A stretch of DNA of 64,000 bases from Oscillospiraceae bacterium (GTDB taxonomy: Bacteria > Bacillota > Clostridia > Oscillospirales > Ruminococcaceae): NCBI GenBank assembly GCA_018110825.1, contig JAGBCL010000031.1, positions 98,846 to 162,845 on the forward strand, written 5' to 3'. Both the position numbers and the translations under genes were made by a program. Shown here in pieces: positions 59,220 through 64,000 of this stretch. The notes beneath the pieces were generated by a model, which was not told the DNA's origin, searched no databases, and was given only the letters and a program-made list of their open reading frames with translations. Each line of letters begins with the position of its first letter. Within the stretch, counting starts at the first letter, position 1.

Positions 59220-60098
59220 ATGAGTGAATATGAAAATGCCATAGAAATTAAGGGCATTACAAAAAAATATGATGGCTTCACACTTGACAACGTAAGCTTT
59301 GACGTACCGAAAGGCAGCATTATGGGTTTTATCGGACAGAACGGTGCAGGTAAGTCCACAACTATCCGCAGCCTGCTGAATATTATCCCAGTTGACAACG
59401 GTGAAATCAAGATTCTTGGTCTTGACCATATCAAGGATGAAAAGGAAATCAAGGAGCGTATCGCTGTTGTTTTCGATGAACTTCCTTTCCATGATGTTTT
59501 CAACGCAAAGGATATGTCACGCATTTTCGAGGGTATTTATCCGAAGTGGAACAGAAACGAATATGTGCGTTATCTTGACCGTTTCCAGCTTCCGAGGAAG
59601 AAAAAAATCGGTGAGTTTTCAAAGGGTATGAAAATGAAATTGCAGATTGCCTGTGCATTATCCCATGAGGCAGAGCTGCTTGTTATGGATGAGCCTACAT
59701 CAGGTCTTGACCCTGTTGTCCGTGACGAAATTCTACGCTTTTTTATGGAGTATCTTGAGGATGGTGAACGCAGTATCCTCATGTCCTCCCACATCACAAG
59801 CGACCTTGAAAAGATTGCAGACAGTATCACATACATTGACAGAGGTAAAATCCTGCTCAGCGGATACAAGGACGAAATCCTTGAAAGCCACGGCGTTATC
59901 AAGTGCAGTAAAGAACAGCTTGCTGAAATTGACCCTGCCGATATTGTAAGTGCAAGAGTAAACGCTTTTGGTGCAGAGGTTATGATTTCCGACCGTGAAA
60001 AGGCTTCGTACAAGTACAGCGGTTTAATGCTTGACCCCACAAGCCTTGAAGAAATTATGCTCTACTATGTAAACCGTGATAAAAAGGAGTGGCAGTGA
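59220..60098 (+). CDS. ABC transporter ATP-binding protein
   Basis: ATPase subunit of the GntR-linked exporter, 292 residues. Walker A GQNGAGKST near 40-48, Q-loop, signature FSKGMKMKLQIA, Walker B LLVMDEPTSGLDP and a switch His (SSHIT) are intact. A C-terminal extension of about 60 residues follows, as in YtrB/BcrA-type drug and peptide exporters. It begins two bases after the regulator stop and its TGA overlaps the permease ATG. Confidence 0.93.
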   Translation: MSEYENAIEIKGITKKYDGFTLDNVSFDVPKGSIMGFIGQNGAGKSTTIRSLLNIIPVDNGEIKILGLDHIKDEKEIKERIAVVFDELPFHDVFNAKDMSRIFEGIYPKWNRNEYVRYLDRFQLPRKKKIGEFSKGMKMKLQIACALSHEAELLVMDEPTSGLDPVVRDEILRFFMEYLEDGERSILMSSHITSDLEKIADSITYIDRGKILLSGYKDEILESHGVIKCSKEQLAEIDPADIVSARVNAFGAEVMISDREKASYKYSGLMLDPTSLEEIMLYYVNRDKKEWQ

Positions 60099-60865
60099 TG
60101 AAAAAATATAGCTCCCTCATTTTCCGTGAACTTAAACTGGGCAGAAAAGCATATATCGGCAGCTTTGTCCTTATTATCGTATTTGCATTGCTTATGTTGC
60201 TTTCAATGTTTGTTTCGGGCGGTCAGTATGTCAAGAACGGCGAAAGTATGGACGTTTACGCAATCTGTCTTTCATATATGTTTGCGGCACTTACCGCAGG
60301 CTGTATTGCAGGCGACAACAGTGTTCTTAAATCAGATATGGCTTCTGGCTGGAGAACATATTCATTTGCCCTGCCTGTAACGGCACTTGAAAAAACTACT
60401 GCAAAATATATTGTAAAGCTTGCCGCAATAATTATCGGCGCTGTCCTTACGTTTATTGGTTCAGCTTTAATTCACACGGTCGGCGGAAGCAATATGCCCT
60501 CTGCGGTAATGTTCTGCTACTTCATCTGCCTTGACCTGTTCCTTATAATTGATATTGTGTATCAGGCTATCGTTCTTCGTGCAAATGATATGAAATCCCT
60601 TAAAAAACTCGGCACGATTGCGAGCGGTATCGGTGCTGTCATTCTGCTGGCACTTGAATTTATACCATCGGGAGTTTCCGAATCAGAGCTTGAAACATTT
60701 ATGACAGAGGTTGAAACGGCGTCCTCTCCCGTAATACTGAACAAATATATCGGCTTTGTTACAATTCCCGATACAGCAGGAATTATCGGAATTGTACTTA
60801 CTGTTGTAATTTTTATTGCAGGCTTTGTTGTAACACTTAAAAATCATAAAAGGAGAGAAGTATAA
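60098..60865 (+). CDS. ABC-2 type permease (first)
   Basis: Membrane subunit, 255 residues, with about six helices (for example 20-45, 65-85, 105-130, 150-170, 175-195, 225-248). The start at 60098 overlaps the ATPase stop and has AAAGGAG eight bases upstream; an earlier in-frame GTG lies in that site. Substrate unknown. Confidence 0.82.
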   Translation: MKKYSSLIFRELKLGRKAYIGSFVLIIVFALLMLLSMFVSGGQYVKNGESMDVYAICLSYMFAALTAGCIAGDNSVLKSDMASGWRTYSFALPVTALEKTTAKYIVKLAAIIIGAVLTFIGSALIHTVGGSNMPSAVMFCYFICLDLFLIIDIVYQAIVLRANDMKSLKKLGTIASGIGAVILLALEFIPSGVSESELETFMTEVETASSPVILNKYIGFVTIPDTAGIIGIVLTVVIFIAGFVVTLKNHKRREV

Positions 60866-61599
60866 TGACGGGTTATCTTTACAAGGAATTAAAACAGAAC
60901 CGTCTGTATATTTTGCTTACAGCAATTCTTGTTCCCGTAATGATTTTTCTCCCTTTGGCGGTAGTAATGGCAGAAGAAAAAACTATGGCAAAGGAATCGT
61001 TTTTATCCTTTGCAAATAGTGGTATGGCTTTGAGAATACTGTTTGCACTGGTGGGATTTGTTGCCGCATATATAATCCAGACTCTTACTCTCAAAGGCGA
61101 TGACAAAAAAATGTGGGGATATTTCGTCGCTTCAAATCCCAAGGGAATAAACGGCTTTGTGGTTACAAAATATCTTTTTATAGCGGCGATGTGTCTGTTC
61201 TTTTTTGTACTTGGCATAGGCTTTGACCTTGCGTTTACATTTATAACAAATTATATCGGCGGAATTTCCGTACCGCTAATGACAGAAGCACTTTTCGCAA
61301 TGATGTTTCTTATGCTGCTTTTCAATGCTGTTGAAATTCCGTTTACGATTCGTTTCGGCGAAAAACGAGGAAGTCTTATCAAGACCATAATCGGAATCGG
61401 CATAGTAATAATCGCTCTTCTTGCGTTTTTCATAAATCCCACAGGAGTTTCTGATGTTGTAAATGATTTTCTGTTCAACGGAAAAATACCGTCCCTTATG
61501 AAATGGATTTTGCCCGTTGGCTCGGTGATTGCATATGTTATTTCCTGTGCAGTTTCTTGTAAGCTTTATATGAAAGGTGCAATAAACAGCTATAAATAA
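60865..61599 (+). CDS. ABC-2 type permease (second)
   Basis: Second membrane subunit, 244 residues, about six helices, unlike the first permease in sequence. Its ATG overlaps the previous stop (TAATG). AGGAGAGAAG lies upstream. The two permeases probably pair to form the channel of one exporter, giving a YtrA-type GntR-ATPase-permease-permease operon, a layout linked to responses to cell-wall-active antimicrobials. Substrate unknown. Confidence 0.82.
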   Translation: MTGYLYKELKQNRLYILLTAILVPVMIFLPLAVVMAEEKTMAKESFLSFANSGMALRILFALVGFVAAYIIQTLTLKGDDKKMWGYFVASNPKGINGFVVTKYLFIAAMCLFFFVLGIGFDLAFTFITNYIGGISVPLMTEALFAMMFLMLLFNAVEIPFTIRFGEKRGSLIKTIIGIGIVIIALLAFFINPTGVSDVVNDFLFNGKIPSLMKWILPVGSVIAYVISCAVSCKLYMKGAINSYK

Positions 61600-61629
61600 A
61601 TTTGTTGAGTTGAAAGAACGAGGTTTGAT

Positions 61630-61818
61630 ATGATAAAAACAGAGTGGATTATATGTCCGACCTGCGGCGGTAAGACCCGCAATCAGATACGGGAGGATAC
61701 GATTTTAAAAAACTATCCTCTCTACTGCCCTAAATGCAAACACGAGTATTTAATCGAAGTAAAAAATTTAAAAGTTACAGTTATCAATGAGCCAGACACA
61801 AAGATGCAGAGCCGATGA
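61630..61818 (+). CDS. Cysteine-rich KTR domain protein
   Basis: 62-residue zinc-ribbon-like protein. CPTCGGKTR near 9-17 with CPKC near 33-36 and the KTR motif define the Cys-rich KTR group, small proteins often carried by conjugative elements of the Tn916 type. Its presence here may be a trace of lateral transfer, though no integrase or relaxase is nearby. GAACGAGGTTTG lies before the ATG. The 3' terminator overlaps its last codons. Confidence 0.8.
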   Translation: MIKTEWIICPTCGGKTRNQIREDTILKNYPLYCPKCKHEYLIEVKNLKVTVINEPDTKMQSR

Positions 61819-61848
61819 ATGTGGTTAAAAACGCAATTCGTCGGCTCT
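61808..61848 (+). terminator. Terminator of the ABC/KTR unit
   Basis: AGAGCCGA pairs with TCGGCTCT, followed by TTTGTTG. It overlaps the KTR stop codon. Confidence 0.75.
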
Positions 61849-61892
61849 TTTGTTGTCTTATTCAGAATTTAAAGTTTTAGGAGACATTTTTT

Positions 61893-63749
61893 ATGAAGAA
61901 AATATTATCAGCAATACTTTCAGCCGTAACAGCATTTTCTATGCTTTGCACACCTGTTTCAGCTGCTGAAAATACAACCCCGTCAGGTATCGGATTTGCA
62001 GATATCGGCACAGAAATTGAAGCATTTGCTGCTGAAAATGAAGGAAACTACGCTTCATTTGCAACAGCCGTATTCAGCGGCGATGAGGTTCTTTACAGCA
62101 ATCATTTCGGCTACATTGACCGTGAAAATCAGGTTGCCGCAGACGAAAATTCTGTCTACGAATGGGGCAGTATTTCCAAAATGTTTGTATGGGTAAGCGT
62201 TATGCAGCTTTACGAACAGGGTAAAATCGACCTTAACGCAGATATTCAGACCTACTTACCTGAGGGCTTTCTCAAAAAGCTTAAATATGACGAACCCATC
62301 ACAATGCTGAACCTTATGAACCACAATGCAGGCTGGCAGGAAACATCATCTGAACTTGAGGTTGCTGACGAGGCGGATTTAATTTCGCTTGAAGAAGCGC
62401 TCAGAGAAACTGAGCCTGCACAGGTTTTCAAACCGGGCGAAATTACCGCATATTCCAACTGGGATGCGGCGCTTGCAGGCTACATAGTAGAACGTGTCAG
62501 CGGTATGGATTACGCAGAATATCTCCATAAAAATGTCCTTGAACCGCTTGGCATGGAGCAGACCGCTGTATCTGCTGATTACCGTGACAATGAGTGGGTG
62601 CGTGAACAGCGTGAAAAGGTAAAGGCTTACATTATAATGAACTATCCCGAAGCAGGACTGATTATGGACGAGGAGTTAGGTACAGCTATGAGCTTTATCT
62701 CGCTTTATCCTGTAGGCTCTGTAACAGGTACACTTTCTGACATAACAAAATTTGCACAGGCTTTTGTAAGTGATGATTGCCCTCTCTTTGAAAAGCAGGA
62801 AACTCTTGATTTAATGCTTTCTGCAAGCGATTTTTACGGTGACAGCGATATTCCGAAAAATTGCCACGGTCTTTGGGTTACTGAATATGCCGTAACCACA
62901 ATGGGACACGGCGGCAATGTAAACGCTGGTTCTGCAAATCTTGTTTTTGATAAGAAATCAAAGACAGGCGTTGTTATTCTCACAAATCAGCAGAGTGAAG
63001 CTATATTAAACTACGGAATTCCCGAACTGATTTTCGGTTCTTTTGAAAACAACCCGATTTATACTAATGCCAAGATTAACGAACGTACCGACATCAGCGG
63101 TGATTATGTAGATAGCAGAGGTTTTTTTGACGGTGTAACTAAAATTTCCTCTTGTCTTGGTTATCTGCCTTTAGCACAAGGTGAAAATCAGGATTCTTAT
63201 ACACAGGGGGATATTCCTGCACTTACACGAATTTCCGATAATCTCTATATGATTGACGGCTCTACAGATTTTCTCTATCAGACTGAAACTTCCGACGGAA
63301 AAATTATACTTGAATATTCCTCGATGACTTATATTAAGAGCGATATTGTTGCAGCAGAATTTATTGCTGTGATAATCTTTGCGGTAATTGCAGTTGTAAC
63401 ACTTGTGCTGCTTATCATTAAGGGCATAAAGAAGCTTGCGAAAAAATACAGGGCTATTCCTGCAGGTAAGTGGGTCCTCGCAGGTCAGCTTGCAAGACTT
63501 GCAGTAGGAATTGTGCTTGTTCTTCTTATTACGGCAATGGTGTCCAAGGCGATGCTTGTCATTATGTGTATTGCTGCAGGAGCGAGTGCAATCGTATGTC
63601 TTGTTTCCGCAGTATTCACCGCAAAGGCGCTTTTTACAGAAAAGGAAATGAAAAAGTTTGTACGTGTCAGATATACACTTTCTGTACTTTGCAATCTGTT
63701 TACTACAGGGTTTGTTGTGTATTTTGAACTGTTTAATTTCTGGACTTAA
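61893..63749 (+). CDS. Serine hydrolase (class C beta-lactamase fold) with C-terminal membrane domain
   Basis: 618-residue exported protein. A signal peptide (cleavage near 25) is followed by a penicillin-binding-protein/class C fold: SISK at 93-96 gives the SxxK nucleophile, YSN near 190 gives the YxN motif, and HGGN near 338 is the third motif. Residues 480-615 contain about four membrane helices, so it stays anchored. Such proteins act on D-amino-acid peptides or antibiotics; neighbouring exporter genes suggest a role in antimicrobial resistance. AGGAGA precedes the ATG. A terminator follows. Confidence 0.87.
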   Translation: MKKILSAILSAVTAFSMLCTPVSAAENTTPSGIGFADIGTEIEAFAAENEGNYASFATAVFSGDEVLYSNHFGYIDRENQVAADENSVYEWGSISKMFVWVSVMQLYEQGKIDLNADIQTYLPEGFLKKLKYDEPITMLNLMNHNAGWQETSSELEVADEADLISLEEALRETEPAQVFKPGEITAYSNWDAALAGYIVERVSGMDYAEYLHKNVLEPLGMEQTAVSADYRDNEWVREQREKVKAYIIMNYPEAGLIMDEELGTAMSFISLYPVGSVTGTLSDITKFAQAFVSDDCPLFEKQETLDLMLSASDFYGDSDIPKNCHGLWVTEYAVTTMGHGGNVNAGSANLVFDKKSKTGVVILTNQQSEAILNYGIPELIFGSFENNPIYTNAKINERTDISGDYVDSRGFFDGVTKISSCLGYLPLAQGENQDSYTQGDIPALTRISDNLYMIDGSTDFLYQTETSDGKIILEYSSMTYIKSDIVAAEFIAVIIFAVIAVVTLVLLIIKGIKKLAKKYRAIPAGKWVLAGQLARLAVGIVLVLLITAMVSKAMLVIMCIAAGASAIVCLVSAVFTAKALFTEKEMKKFVRVRYTLSVLCNLFTTGFVVYFELFNFWT

Positions 63750-63764
63750 TAAAAAAGAAAAATG

Positions 63765-63840
63765 CCTGTTTTCGCAGCAAATTAAGCTTTTTCATGGATG
63801 CTACGATAAGTAGCGTCCTTTTTTAACCCATGTAAACAGG
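63765..63840 (+). terminator. Terminator inside nested inverted repeats
   Basis: GATGCTAC (63797-63804) pairs with GTAGCGTC (63810-63817) and is followed by CTTTTTT. Around it CATGG/CCATG (63793-63797 and 63828-63832) and CCTGTTT/AAACAGG (63765-63771 and 63834-63840) form outer arms. Confidence 0.65.
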
Positions 63841-63911
63841 TGTTGGTGGTTGATACCCTTGAAAATAACTATAATGAAATCATCAAATCAATCAAATTCG
63901 GAGGTATAACG

Positions 63912-64000
63912 ATGTCAGCTATGAAAGAAGTTTTAATTTCAGCAAAGAATCTCAAAAAGGAATTCCGCACAGGTGAAACAAGTCAGACTATTTTTGAAAA
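63912..64000 (+). CDS. ABC transporter ATP-binding protein, N-terminal fragment
   Basis: Start of a gene cut by the right window edge, 29 codons visible. The sequence reads like the N-terminus of an ABC ATPase: a first strand (VLISAKNLKKEF) followed by GETSQTIFE, typical of LolD/MacB/SalX-type exporter ATPases before Walker A. CGGAGG lies seven bases before the ATG. Walker motifs are beyond the window, so the call rests on the N-terminal pattern. Confidence 0.7.
   Translation, partial: MSAMKEVLISAKNLKKEFRTGETSQTIFE

Noticed and set aside
61630-61818. Conjugative element inferred from the KTR protein
   Set aside because: There is no integrase, relaxase, transfer gene or attachment repeat within the window, so only a possible trace can be claimed.

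Overview
The window looks like chromosomal DNA from a low-to-mid GC, Gram-positive anaerobe of the class Clostridia, most likely a Ruminococcus-like member of the Oscillospiraceae/Ruminococcaceae. Supporting features are a SpoIIE sporulation phosphatase, HemZ, the Firmicute-type glgC/glgD pair, T-box and preQ1 RNA regulation, sortase-era surface and lipoprotein signals, AGGAGG ribosome binding sites, and a plant-polysaccharide gene set (GH9, GH27, GH43, a CE2-type esterase, L-arabinose catabolism). The genus is inferred from gene content, not from a search. No rRNA, tRNA, CRISPR array, phage or complete insertion sequence was seen.

Layout. 0.2-3.8 kb (minus strand): an operon of alcohol dehydrogenase, SDR oxidoreductase and an intracellular GH9 enzyme. 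3.9-5.7 kb: Na/phosphate symporter with a PhoU tail. 6-16 kb (plus strand): housekeeping run recJ, relA/spoT, metallo-hydrolase, hemZ, zinc-ribbon protein, RlmD-type rRNA methylase, 5'-nucleotidase, membrane protein, TPR lipoprotein. 16-24 kb (minus): repetitive cell-surface protein, glycyl-tRNA synthetase, sugar-isomerase-like protein, secDF, CYTH phosphatase. 24.2-26.7 kb (plus): a small membrane protein behind a LexA-type operator array, a Thr/Glu-rich lipoprotein and a VanY-type carboxypeptidase. 26.7-32.8 kb (minus): glycogen operon glgB-glgC-glgD-glgA. 33-36 kb: spoIIE and a divergent peptidase-like gene. 36.1-38.6 kb: an unusual isomerase/acyl-CoA-synthetase fusion. 38.8-45.1 kb (minus): hemicellulose/L-arabinose operon (ribulokinase, ribulose-5-P 4-epimerase, MFS importer, GH43, GH27). 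45.2-51 kb: ilvE, phosphoesterase, small membrane protein, tautomerase, OGG-type glycosylase, Cys-motif protein, enolase. 51-53.5 kb: a patch holding two separately frameshifted genes (YdbC/PC4-like and a glycerophosphodiesterase) around a CE2-like esterase lipoprotein. 53.5-58.6 kb: fruK, a queuosine-precursor transporter under a preQ1-I riboswitch, coaX plus an ECF S-component, and a lone trpB under a tryptophan T-box. 58.7-64 kb: GntR regulator with twin operators, an ABC transporter, a KTR zinc-binding protein, a membrane-anchored serine hydrolase and the start of another ABC ATPase.

How it fits together: sugars from xylan, arabinan and cellulose are imported as oligomers, finished off in the cytoplasm by enzymes without signal peptides (GH9, GH27, GH43), fed into the pentose phosphate pathway and glycolysis (eno, fruK), and stored as glycogen. 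Several genes are under recognisable cis control (T-box, preQ1, LexA-type, Spo0A-type, possible CodY-type, GntR sites). The strongest candidates for something new are the LexA-array small membrane protein, the isomerase/acyl-CoA-synthetase fusion, the histone-like tail on GlgB, the short Trp-containing leader ORF after the T-box, and the paired frameshifts.
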